Shown one piece after another: positions 20,819 through 28,397 of a stretch of DNA of 42,070 nt. The number at the start of each line of letters is the position of its first letter. Position 1 is the first letter of the stretch. Position numbers and translations under genes: made by a program. Source of the DNA: a virus; the IMG/VR virus record IMGVR_UViG_3300048918_000122, positions 1-42,070 of that record; one strand, 5' to 3'. Under the pieces are notes generated by a model, which saw nothing but the letters and a program-made list of their open reading frames with translations, did not search any database and was not told where the DNA came from.

Positions 20819-21159
20819 GAGCGCACGATCCCATCGACGACAGGGACAGTTCCGATAAGGAGCTGCGTGGTGTTGGTGCCGTCCGTGACGATCGCCCCGA
20901 CCTCGTAGGTGCCGGAAACGAGGCAGTTCATCTCGGAGGCGCGGAACGTGAAGGAAATGACGCCGGAACCCGGAAAGATCACATGACCGTCTGTGGTCGA
21001 GCCAGAGAGTTCCGGCCAACTCCGGTCACGTCGGGATACCTGGATCGTGACGGTGTAAGGCGAGAGATCGACCAGCGTTCCGTCGTTCGGGTCTGTGACC
21101 GTAAAGCGGCACGTCCAGTCAGCGCGGTTAGACGCCTGAGGGAAGCGGATGTTTTGCAT
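20815..21159 (-). CDS. Tail-fibre-associated structural protein, 114 aa
   Basis: It starts with a GAGGG ribosome-binding site at 21159. The beta-rich sequence (RADWTCRFTVTDPNDGTLVDLSPYTVTIQVSRRD, then FTFRASEMNCLVSGTYEVGAIVTDGTNTTQLLIG) resembles small baseplate- or fibre-attached immunoglobulin-like proteins encoded just before fibres in other phages. It overlaps the fibre gene by ATGA. The exact role is inferred. Confidence 0.7.
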   Translation of the reverse strand: MQNIRFPQASNRADWTCRFTVTDPNDGTLVDLSPYTVTIQVSRRDRSWPELSGSTTDGHVIFPGSGVISFTFRASEMNCLVSGTYEVGAIVTDGTNTTQLLIGTVPVVDGIVRS

Positions 21160-21169
21160 CGCCCGGCCC

Positions 21170-22306
21170 TCAGAGCTTCTGATACCAAGTTCCGAGGCGT
21201 GTCGGCTGGACGACCGTCATCGGAACAGGTGCCGCGTTGTTGTTGATCGTCACCGAAATCCCAGTCGTTGCGGTGGACGTATTGGTGATGACAAAGGCCG
21301 GGGACTGGTTGGCACCAGCAGCCAAGCTCGCGGCGCCAGAGCTTGCCGTGGTCGTGTGGAAGTGGCCCGGATCTGTCACGCTGTTCGTATGCGTGTGCTG
21401 CCCGACTTCCTTCGCGGCTTGCGTCCTGCGCGCTGCGCCACCCATCGAGCCGACGACCTGAGCATCCGGGAAGTCCGAGAACCGCGCTGCCGTGCCGCTA
21501 GCCGTCGCGTTGGCGTTGGCGCTCAGCGTCAGGGTGGTCCCCGAAATGTCGGTGATCGTCGTTCCGGCCGGGATGTTGGCCGAAACAACGTACATACCGA
21601 TGCCGAGGCCGGTTGCGCTGGCCACGGTGGCGCTGGTGCTCAGGTTCGTGGTGCTAATCGTCGTGATCGTCTGAATGCGACTGGCCGCCGCTCCGCCCAT
21701 GTCATCCAGACCAGCGGCAAGGATGCCCTGCATGGTCGGGACGCCGATCGTCTTATTGGCTGCGAAGTCAGCCGAAGCCGTCGCGCCACGACCGCCTGAG
21801 ACCGGCGCCACCGAATCCGGGCAATTGTTCCAGAGGTAGGTGAACAGCGCCTCGGTATCGGCATTGGCGCGCTCCGTGGCGCCAGAACCGGTCGAACCGA
21901 TGGTCTTGTCGTTCATCCGCACCCAGCCGGAACGGACGCCGCCCTGAAGGCGCCACATCGTATCGCCGGGCTGGAGGATCTGGTCGGCCGTGACGATGAT
22001 GCCACCGCCGCCGCCCGAAGACGCCGGGGCCGGGTTCTGCACCGTCAGGACGTTTGGGCTGATGGCTGAGCCCGTTGCCGTCGTGACGCGGTATCCGAAA
22101 GGGCCATAGGGGATGAAAACTGGCGGGAAGACGCCGTTTGCGTCAGCCACGACGGGGCTTGAATGCGGAACGGCCCCGTCATCGGTCGTGTAGACCGGCA
22201 GAGGCGTGCTCGTCCCTCCAACATAAAAGTATGCCAGAGCCGCGCCAGCGCGATCGCCTGTGCTGGGGTTGAAGACGGGGATGGGAACAGGGTTCCAGAG
22301 AAGCAA
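21170..22306 (-). CDS. Tail collar/fibre protein with histidine-rich tip, 378 aa
   Basis: The N-terminal ~95 residues (PVFNPSTGDRAGAALAYFYVGGTSTPLPVYTTDD...FGYRV) match the virion-anchoring domain of podoviral fibres. The middle has a collar-type region (MWRLQGGVRSGWVRMNDKTIGSTGSGATERANADTEALFTYLW). The C-terminal part has QHTHTNSVTDPGHFHTTT, histidine pairs like those that bind metal along trimeric fibre tips. It starts at TTG (22306), supported by a GGGAG ribosome-binding site and the lack of a nearby ATG. A terminator lies 12 bases upstream. Confidence 0.85.
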   Translation of the reverse strand: MLLWNPVPIPVFNPSTGDRAGAALAYFYVGGTSTPLPVYTTDDGAVPHSSPVVADANGVFPPVFIPYGPFGYRVTTATGSAISPNVLTVQNPAPASSGGGGGIIVTADQILQPGDTMWRLQGGVRSGWVRMNDKTIGSTGSGATERANADTEALFTYLWNNCPDSVAPVSGGRGATASADFAANKTIGVPTMQGILAAGLDDMGGAAASRIQTITTISTTNLSTSATVASATGLGIGMYVVSANIPAGTTITDISGTTLTLSANANATASGTAARFSDFPDAQVVGSMGGAARRTQAAKEVGQHTHTNSVTDPGHFHTTTASSGAASLAAGANQSPAFVITNTSTATTGISVTINNNAAPVPMTVVQPTRLGTWYQKL

Positions 22307-22317
22307 GGGCGTGCTCC

Positions 22318-22352
22318 CAAAAGAAAAGCCCCGCCGTGTGAGGGCGGGGCTT
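22318..22352 (-). terminator. Intrinsic terminator before the collar-fibre gene
   Basis: Perfect 10-bp stem AAGCCCCGCC / GGCGGGGCTT with a 7-base loop. On the minus strand it is followed by TTCTTTTG. It would end transcripts coming from the antirepressor region, 12 bases before the TTG start of the next late gene. Confidence 0.85.
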
Positions 22353-22438
22353 GGGTCAAAAGGCCGAGATTTCGGACGCGAAATGCTATCGACTCGTCAG
22401 AGCCGACCGTTCAGGATCGCGGGAATCGGGAGGCGTGG

Positions 22439-22768
22439 ATGAAGGTTCTCAAAGCAGTGATCATAATCGAGGGAGAACCTGGCCTAGCTCAATGCGACCT
22501 CATCCGATACGCAAACAGGCTTTGGCTCGTCCCAGAATGGCTGAAGCACCATGAGCCAGGATTGATGCAGCCAGAGCGAATAATTCGCCTGGACCGATTG
22601 CGGTATCAGAAGGTGAGTGAGAAGGGTCAGCATATGGGCCAGTACCTCGTACAAGAGCCAATTCCCAAAGCTGTCCTTTATGACGATGACCCGCTTTCAG
22701 CAGGAGGCAAGTACGTCGTTCAGTTGACACCGGACGTATTCCTGAAAGCGTCGGATATAGAGGGGTGA
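22439..22768 (+). CDS. Lone plus-strand gene in the late region, 109 aa, moron candidate
   Basis: ATG at 22439 follows GGGAGG. The protein (MKVLKAVIIIEGEPGLAQC...YANRLWLVPEWLKHHEPG...VLYDDDPLSAGGKYVVQLTPDVFLKASDIEG) has a balanced globular composition and AT-richer codons than its neighbours. It is oriented against the late genes and lies between a terminator hairpin (22318-22352) and a GC hairpin (22885-22906), as expected for a moron transcribed from the prophage. No family recognised. A minus-strand frame over the same bases also has a good ribosome-binding site (see findings). Confidence 0.65.
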   Translation: MKVLKAVIIIEGEPGLAQCDLIRYANRLWLVPEWLKHHEPGLMQPERIIRLDRLRYQKVSEKGQHMGQYLVQEPIPKAVLYDDDPLSAGGKYVVQLTPDVFLKASDIEG

Positions 22769-22884
22769 TCCCGGTGCGAGCCGCTTTATCCCCCGCCTCA
22801 AGCGCGGCAGTGCCGAGAGAGACGATATCTCCACCCCAATTCGCCGCACGACGGTGTGACATGGTACACTCCTGAGATGAGACG

Positions 22885-22906
22885 GGGGCGCCTGTTAGGG
22901 CGCCCC
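22885..22906 (+). terminator. GC hairpin downstream of the lone plus-strand gene
   Basis: Perfect 8-bp stem GGGGCGCC / GGCGCCCC with a 6-base loop. There is no U-tract on either strand, so termination is uncertain. Confidence 0.35.
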
Positions 22907-22932
22907 TCGGGGTGGTCAGATGCGGTGGACGG

Positions 22933-23244
22933 TTAGTGCGCCAGTGGGCTTTCAGGCCAAGTCGCGTCGCAAATTTTCTCAGCCAGACCGCGACAAACAT
23001 CGATGAGCGCGGCGACCTGATCGAGTGCAGTGTTCCGGTTCGGACCCGACCCGAAATCCATTCCGCTGACTAGAGATTCCGTCACATCCAGAATGTGCTT
23101 CATCGTGGCCGCATCGTTCACTGCGGAGTTCAAAGCCCTGTAGAAGGCGTCGCCATCCAAAGCGGGCTTGGGTGAGAAATCCGCGTTCTTGGCACCAAAT
23201 GTCAGAGAATCGGCACGAGATTCATTGTATGAGAGAGCATCCAT
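22933..23244 (-). CDS. Unknown protein downstream of the antirepressor, 103 aa
   Basis: ATG at 23244 with CAGGAG upstream. The N-terminus is polar (MDALSYNESRADSLTFGAKNADFSP); the rest is helical (FYRALNSAVNDAATMKHILDVTESL, then VAALIDVCRGLAEKICD). Its place 70 bases after the antirepressor suggests co-transcription from the arc-like promoter. No function recognised. Confidence 0.7.
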   Translation of the reverse strand: MDALSYNESRADSLTFGAKNADFSPKPALDGDAFYRALNSAVNDAATMKHILDVTESLVSGMDFGSGPNRNTALDQVAALIDVCRGLAEKICDATWPESPLAH

Positions 23245-23314
23245 GCTCGATCTCCTGAGGATTGAGTGGGGATAGAGCCGGCGCGGTGGTCACGACACTG
23301 CGTCGGCTCACTGA

Positions 23315-24037
23315 TCAGTGGAGCGGTTCGTTCAGAAGCTCAGCGAGCTTGACGAGGCCCTTCGCGGTGACGAGGCAGCGCGTAGAAACGCGCTCGCGCC
23401 CCTGATCGTCGATGTAGAGATGATCCGCGTGTTCGAGGTAGCCGGCTTGGATCTTGTCCTGATACCCGACCCAATTCTTGTTGCCGGCGCGCTTGTAAAT
23501 CCACCGGCGCGCCGCCATCAGGTTCGTCAGGTCGATGGGCCGAACACCCAGCGTCTTCGCCGCGTCCCGAATGCACATCGAGCCTTCGGCGGCGTCGATG
23601 CGTTCCAACTTCTTCACCTGCTCTGTCTGAACGGCGATGATCTGGTCCTTCTCCGCAACCTGCTTCTGAAGGTGGTCGAAAACCGCCAGCATGACCTTGG
23701 GGTCAGACGGATCGAAGACTACCGGCGCTTTCGCGAGGCCCATCTCCAACTCAGCCCAACGGTCAACGAGGCGGGCCGTGAACTCAGGGGAGAGCTGGGC
23801 GACTACGATATAACTGTCGCGCTTGACGAGCCGGTACTCGCCAGCTGGCCGTCCGAGCCCGTCGAGGTATTCCACCATCGGTGGAAGATCGATTACTCCC
23901 TTGTCAGCCAGCCGCTCGATCGTCCGCTTGACGCTGTCATGGCGCGCGCCGAGCAGTTCAGCGATCTCCCTGCTCGACATGGTGAGCGGGCCGCCATTGC
24001 CGCCGCCAACGCTCAATGCGATATTCGTTGATGTCAT
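23315..24037 (-). CDS. ant: Antirepressor (Rha-like N-terminus plus ANT/KilA-C-type C-terminus), 240 aa
   Basis: Residues ~20-105 (MSSREIAELLGARHDSVKRTIERLADKGV...YLDGLGRPAGEYRLVKRDSYIVVAQLSPEFTARLVDRWAELE) are a phage regulatory Rha domain. After a short coiled coil (KQVAEKDQIIAVQTEQVKKLE), residues ~145-235 (SMCIRDAAKTLGVRPIDLTNLMAARRWIYKRAG..., GRERVSTRCLVTAKGLVKLAELL) form the ANT/KilAC domain found in P22 Ant. It should inactivate CI-type repressors. ATG at 24037 has GAAGGAA upstream. It follows an Arc-like gene, as in P22 immI. Confidence 0.9.
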   Translation of the reverse strand: MTSTNIALSVGGGNGGPLTMSSREIAELLGARHDSVKRTIERLADKGVIDLPPMVEYLDGLGRPAGEYRLVKRDSYIVVAQLSPEFTARLVDRWAELEMGLAKAPVVFDPSDPKVMLAVFDHLQKQVAEKDQIIAVQTEQVKKLERIDAAEGSMCIRDAAKTLGVRPIDLTNLMAARRWIYKRAGNKNWVGYQDKIQAGYLEHADHLYIDDQGRERVSTRCLVTAKGLVKLAELLNEPLH

Positions 24038-24123
24038 CTCGGTTCCTTCAAAACCGGGTTGATGGGGAGCCGCGTTACGAGCGCGGCTGTCATTCGGGCG
24101 ACGGCGGGGCGAGTTTCCTAGGC

Positions 24124-24282
24124 TCAGTGCCCCGTCGTCGCTCTCTCCTGGCTCTGCCTGAGAGCCTGGATGATCAGCGTGTTCTGCGAAGCGGCTTCTC
24201 GCTTCGCCTTCTTCTCCAGCCAAAGCTTCAGGTCCGCAGGAATGCGCAGCGTCAGCTTCGGCATCTCTTCACTCGGGTACAT
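24124..24282 (-). CDS. Arc-like ribbon-helix-helix repressor, 52 aa
   Basis: The start at 24282 (GGAGA ribosome-binding site 4 bases upstream) gives MYPSEEMPKLTLRIPADLKLWLEKKAKREAASQNTLIIQALRQSQ..., a minimal ribbon-helix-helix protein with the beta strand KLTLRIP and two helices. P22 Arc is 53 aa and likewise precedes ant. It probably turns down its own operon late in infection to limit antirepressor. Confidence 0.85.
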   Translation of the reverse strand: MYPSEEMPKLTLRIPADLKLWLEKKAKREAASQNTLIIQALRQSQERATTGH

Positions 24283-24385
24283 TGCGTCTCCATGGTTGCG
24301 ACTCGCGTTATGATCATGGGGCCAAGTCGCCATGGCGTCAAGTCGCACCCATTGAATTATCAACGCGAGTTGGCATCACTCCGCC
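24283..24385. promoter_or_regulatory. Divergent promoter/operator region between Arc-like and Mnt-like genes
   Basis: A 9-bp inverted repeat (ACTCGCGTT at 24301-24309; AACGCGAGT at 24362-24370) flanks two direct copies of AAGTCGC (24324-24330 and 24340-24346). On the minus strand TTGACG-N17-CATGAT is a good promoter for the arc-like/ant operon. The plus-strand promoter is not clear. Confidence 0.55.
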
Positions 24386-24790
24386 ATGACTGACGAAACC
24401 AAATATCCCAGCGACGCCGCAGACCGCTTTCAGGTACGCCTCCCGCCAGGACTGCGAGAACGCATCGCTGAAACGGCGAAGGCCAACAGCCGCTCCATGA
24501 ACAGCGAGATCGTCTCCACACTGATGGAGGCATACCCCGAGACGTTGCCTGAAGCGCGTCGTCTTTATCGGCGCATCTACGACTTAGTGGGACACAAGCC
24601 CGGCGAAGAGTTTGGTGAGCTCCACAAAGCGATCGACGATTACCTCACCTACATGGCTCGGGCGACGGGCGAAGAGATCGCCAAGATGTTTGAACAGCCG
24701 TTCGATGAAGAAGAACCCAGCCCCTCCGCCACCGGTGTGATCAACAAACTTTACGGTGATCCTCTTCGCAAAAGGCCAAGGCCGGAATGA
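24386..24790 (+). CDS. Mnt-like ribbon-helix-helix repressor, 134 aa
   Basis: Residues ~12-50 (DRFQVRLPPGLRERIAETAKANSRSMNSEIVSTLMEAYP) form an Arc/Mnt-type ribbon-helix-helix domain. The remaining ~85 residues are an acidic, helical extension that may drive oligomerisation, as the C-terminal coiled coil does in Mnt (83 aa). It is transcribed away from the Arc-like gene and probably keeps the antirepressor silent in the lysogen. It couples by ATGA to the following membrane protein gene. Confidence 0.82.
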   Translation: MTDETKYPSDAADRFQVRLPPGLRERIAETAKANSRSMNSEIVSTLMEAYPETLPEARRLYRRIYDLVGHKPGEEFGELHKAIDDYLTYMARATGEEIAKMFEQPFDEEEPSPSATGVINKLYGDPLRKRPRPE

Positions 24791-25050
24791 AGCTCCTCGG
24801 CAAGAAACCCACGATCGATCACGACCCGAACGAGTTCGGGCAGAAGCCCGTTCGATTTTGGCTCATGCGGCGGATGGTGATGTTCGTTCTTTGCCTTGCG
24901 ATGATCGGGGTAGGAGGATGGCTAATTCGACCATCGCTATGGGGTTACGATCAATGGCCAAGCGGCTGGGCTATGCTGGTGGCTGGCGGCCTGATCGGCA
25001 CCGGGATCGGGATCCTTTGGACTGACTACATTGAACTGAGCGATACCTAA
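24787..25050 (+). CDS. Two-helix membrane protein, SieA-like by position, 87 aa
   Basis: Membrane helices at residues ~24-47 (FWLMRRMVMFVLCLAMIGVGGWLI) and ~60-79 (GWAMLVAGGLIGTGIGILW) are separated by a short Trp/Tyr-rich loop. It is co-translated with the Mnt-like repressor, so it is expressed in the lysogen. In P22, sieA, an inner-membrane superinfection-exclusion gene, sits at the same place between gene 16 and mnt. Sequence similarity to SieA (about 160 aa) cannot be claimed. Its 3' end overlaps the convergent ejection gene by 4 bases. Confidence 0.65.
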   Translation: MKLLGKKPTIDHDPNEFGQKPVRFWLMRRMVMFVLCLAMIGVGGWLIRPSLWGYDQWPSGWAMLVAGGLIGTGIGILWTDYIELSDT

Positions 25051-26423
25051 GCGCCGCCTTCACGAAGGAACCGCATCAGCGCGGCAGGGTCTGCCCCCAA
25101 TTGCTGCATGGTTTGCGGCTGCCGGTCCTGCAAGATTGCAGGGACGCCCAACCCCATTATCCCGGTATGGTAGCCCATGTCCCGCGCTCCGGGCTGCGCT
25201 GCGCCTAGCATCTCCTGATAAAGGGGGCTGCGCTGGCGGGTGACTGTGTCGACTGCCGCCAGTTCGCGGCGTGCCAGCGCGTTCTGGACCGACCTTGCAA
25301 GAGCGCCCACGATCGGTCCAGCGGCGGCACCGGCGGCTGCACCGCCAGGGCCAGCCGCTGCCGCCCCTGCTGCGGCGCCAAGACCGCCTGCAACGGCGGC
25401 ACCAAGGCCCCCGCCGCCACCGGTCATATTGCCAACACGGCGCAACGTGTTGCGGACGAAATCGCCGCCTACAAGCTTTTCGAGGAGTTGGATTTCCTCA
25501 GGGGTAAAGCCTCGGCTTCGCTTGGGGTCCGCGACGATATCGACGACACGCTGACGGAGGGTGTTGTCGAAATTTGTACCAGACCCTGATGCGGCAGCTC
25601 GAAGGTCGGCTTTCTCTTCGATGCCGGTGAGAGATTCGGAACGCTTGGCAGCAGCGGAGTTCGCGCGGGCGGTGGTAAGGGTTTGGCCCGCTTCGGCAGC
25701 GGGTCCAGCCACAACAGTGCGCGGATCTCCCTTGCCAATGAAATCATCAATCCCCTGAATAAGCCGACTTGCTGCAAGCTGCTCGGTGGGGTTCGAGAAG
25801 TCCTTTGCCGCGTGGCCGGCAGCTCGTCGCGCGGCTTCGAGGCCGGCAACGGTGACAACGCTCCCTTCGGGCGGGTTTGCAAATTTCCCGATGATGGCGT
25901 GGGTTTTTGGGGCAAGTTCGGCAAGGATGCCCTTTTGCTCAAGACCAGCTTTGACGCCGTTGATCATATCCGTAACGGCCGGCGTCGCATAGTCCACGCC
26001 CATCTCTCGCACGGCGTTGTAGCCAGCGTCAGCTGCTTCCTTGAGAGCGCCCGCTGTCGGAGCCGGGGCCTTGGGCGGGATGGTGCCAAGTTTCCCAGCT
26101 CGAATGGCGGGAGGAACGGGGGACGCGAAGCCAGAAAGTTCAAGAGCCCGACCGAACCCTTCGTCGGTGTTCAGGTCGATCTTGCCAGACATAACATCGC
26201 CCGGCGTCGTGAACGCGCGCTTTAGGCCGCCGATGATGCCAGCGTCGGTGTCGAATTGCGGGCGACCATCAGGCCCCTCACTGATGGGCAGAATTCCACC
26301 CTTCCAACGCTCGGACTCTGGCTTCGCTGGGGCGTATTTTGACCATGGCCCGTCAGCCGGCGGCGCGGGTGTTTCCGAAGAGGGCGCGGCAGGAGCGGCG
26401 TATTTTTCCCAAGGACCAGCCAT
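25047..26423 (-). CDS. DNA ejection protein, gp16/gp20-position, 458 aa
   Basis: The N-terminus has two GPW-x-KYA motifs (GPWEKYAAP and GPWSKYAP), seen in many phage internal virion proteins. The C-terminal third has a long Gly/Ala tract (GGGGGLGAAVAGGLGAAAGAAAAGP...AAAGAAAGPIVGAL) that could cross or enter a membrane. It is the last of three consecutive genes in the slot of P22 genes 7, 20 and 16, whose products leave the virion with the DNA. Overlaps the lysozyme-domain gene by TGATG. Confidence 0.75.
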   Translation of the reverse strand: MAGPWEKYAAPAAPSSETPAPPADGPWSKYAPAKPESERWKGGILPISEGPDGRPQFDTDAGIIGGLKRAFTTPGDVMSGKIDLNTDEGFGRALELSGFASPVPPAIRAGKLGTIPPKAPAPTAGALKEAADAGYNAVREMGVDYATPAVTDMINGVKAGLEQKGILAELAPKTHAIIGKFANPPEGSVVTVAGLEAARRAAGHAAKDFSNPTEQLAASRLIQGIDDFIGKGDPRTVVAGPAAEAGQTLTTARANSAAAKRSESLTGIEEKADLRAAASGSGTNFDNTLRQRVVDIVADPKRSRGFTPEEIQLLEKLVGGDFVRNTLRRVGNMTGGGGGLGAAVAGGLGAAAGAAAAGPGGAAAGAAAGPIVGALARSVQNALARRELAAVDTVTRQRSPLYQEMLGAAQPGARDMGYHTGIMGLGVPAILQDRQPQTMQQLGADPAALMRFLREGGA

Positions 26424-28387
26424 CAGTTCACCTTGACCCAGCTCTCAGGCTTTGACGGGTCACCCCCGCGATACCGATAGCCGTCCTGAGACTCGCCCCG
26501 TCGAGGAGCCGGGGGCCGGGGCGGCGCGGGTGGTGTGGCGCCCTCTGGTGCTTGGAAGCCTTGCGGAGCCTGAGGCGGCGTCGGAGCCTTTGGGGTCGCC
26601 TGCGGGAACAGCGGGTTTTTCTCGGCGAAATCCGCCAACTGATCGTCGAAGCCGGCATCGAGCCGGCCACCATTGGCCCTCGCGTAATCACGAGCCATTT
26701 TGGCAATTTCGATCTTGCGCTGCGCGACCTTGATGCCGGCGTCAAGAATCTGCCGGTTGCCTTCCGGCGTGTTATTCGGGTTCGCCGTGGTTGCGTCGAT
26801 ATAGTCGCGGTCACCGTTCGAGAAGCCCGTCCCAAACGAGCCGCCGGCCTTGTCAAGAACGGCCTGTTTCGACAGCTTCTCGAATAGTTCGTTAGGCGCC
26901 GCCGCTTCAGCATCTTTGACCCCAAGCGCCACGGCCAGTTTCTTGAAGGCAGTCGCCTTTCCGCCGTTCCAGCCCGAGTAGAAATTCGGGTCATCAATCA
27001 GGGCCTGCATGCGCTTCATCGTGGTGATCTGATCGCGTGCGTCGCGGCCACCTTTCTGCGAGTCCACGAAATATTCGCCGTATGCCTTGCCGATGGTGCT
27101 GTCTTGGGCCTTCTCCGCCGTCATGTTCACTTCGGTCGTCGGCTTGCCGGGATAGGACAGGCGACCGGAACGCTCGCGCTGGACAGGCCCCTTATAGTTG
27201 GGGTCTACGCCAGCCGCAGCGCGCTCCTCGGGCGTGACAAGGTCGGTGAACTGCTCGCCTTGCGCCTTACGACGCAGCTCTTCGGTCTGAAGACGCGTCT
27301 GCTCGCGCTTATCCGGCGCATTCTCATCCGTGTATTTCTGCCGAGCGTCGAGGATGTATTTGGCAATCGCGTGCTGCTCTTTCAGGTACGGGTTGCCGAG
27401 AATATCGATCAACTGCTTGTTGCTGACATTGGGTCGGGGATCGTTCGGCGGCAGATTGTTGCCGGGGATAGCGAACCCCTGTGCCTGCGTATTCGCTGGG
27501 CCTGATGCGACAGCGGCCCCCGGTGCCGCGCTATCTGCCTGAGCCTGTTCAAGACGGCGGACATCAGCCTCGTTCTCGGCGACCTGTACGGGAGGCTGGG
27601 GGGAGCCTTGAGCGCCGAACCGCTGCGCATATGCAGTGGTCAGACCTTCACGGCGCGCATTCTCGCCACCCGGTCGATCATACCCGGCAAAGCGCCAGGC
27701 ATTGGCCATGATCTGGTTGGCCTCCTGCGGCGTCTTCGCTGCGTTGAGTCGCGGGATCAGTGTCGGGTCTTCTTTGGCGAGGAATGCGGCCTGCGTCTCA
27801 GGCGAGCCGTTGCCCTGCTCACCGCGCTCGGCAGCGAACCGCTGAAGGTTCTGGAGCCGGTCAGCACGCCACGACATGATGCCACCAGAGGTTCCGGCGG
27901 CTCCGCTCTCCGAGGGATCGGACCACGTCTTGTTGACGTTGCCAGGGTCGTAGCCGCTTTCGGACTTGCCGTATGCCGCTACCGCCGCGAGCCCATTAGG
28001 ATTGGTCAGGCCAGCCTTTTGGATCGTGCCGACGAAGCGATTCTCCACCTCATTTGGGGAGCCCAGCGCCATCGGGGTGGCCGAGCCGCCAAGGCCGCCG
28101 CCAGACAAGGGGCTGTTCTTGTACGCATCGCGCTCGATCTGCTTCTGTTCAAGACCGAGCAGAGCGGCGGCGCCCTGCGTGTCTCCAAGCGCGAATGCCT
28201 TACCAGCGGCGTCTTTGAATTTTCCGTCCTTGATATCCTGACCGAGGCCCGAGAGCGCCTGCTGCTTGCGCAGATCGCCCGGCAAATCCCCCAGCGTCTT
28301 GCCGAGGTTCGCCCATGCCGAGTTCTCCGCGCTGTAGTCCGTCCGCATGTTCGGGACTTGGAACGGCCGGGGCTGAAAGATCGCCAT
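26423..28387 (-). CDS. Ejection protein with tail lysozyme domain, 654 aa
   Basis: Residues ~115-265 match the phage tail lysozyme fold: VGTIQKAGLTNPNGLAAVAAYGKSESGYDPGN with the likely catalytic Glu in KSESGY, GTSGGIMSWRADRLQNLQRFA, and QAAFLAKEDPTLIPRLNAAKTPQEANQIMANAWRFAGYDRPG. The remainder is long, helical and polar with a Pro-rich C-terminus. It should open the peptidoglycan during DNA entry. Classical P22 ejection proteins do not carry this domain in this form, so it is a lineage-specific feature. Confidence 0.82.
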   Translation of the reverse strand: MAIFQPRPFQVPNMRTDYSAENSAWANLGKTLGDLPGDLRKQQALSGLGQDIKDGKFKDAAGKAFALGDTQGAAALLGLEQKQIERDAYKNSPLSGGGLGGSATPMALGSPNEVENRFVGTIQKAGLTNPNGLAAVAAYGKSESGYDPGNVNKTWSDPSESGAAGTSGGIMSWRADRLQNLQRFAAERGEQGNGSPETQAAFLAKEDPTLIPRLNAAKTPQEANQIMANAWRFAGYDRPGGENARREGLTTAYAQRFGAQGSPQPPVQVAENEADVRRLEQAQADSAAPGAAVASGPANTQAQGFAIPGNNLPPNDPRPNVSNKQLIDILGNPYLKEQHAIAKYILDARQKYTDENAPDKREQTRLQTEELRRKAQGEQFTDLVTPEERAAAGVDPNYKGPVQRERSGRLSYPGKPTTEVNMTAEKAQDSTIGKAYGEYFVDSQKGGRDARDQITTMKRMQALIDDPNFYSGWNGGKATAFKKLAVALGVKDAEAAAPNELFEKLSKQAVLDKAGGSFGTGFSNGDRDYIDATTANPNNTPEGNRQILDAGIKVAQRKIEIAKMARDYARANGGRLDAGFDDQLADFAEKNPLFPQATPKAPTPPQAPQGFQAPEGATPPAPPRPPAPRRGESQDGYRYRGGDPSKPESWVKVN

Positions 28388-28397
28388 TCGTCAGCCC

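Noticed and set aside
23318-24031. A 237-residue open frame on the plus strand
   Set aside because: It is antisense to the antirepressor, whose domains are recognisable and whose start has a ribosome-binding site.
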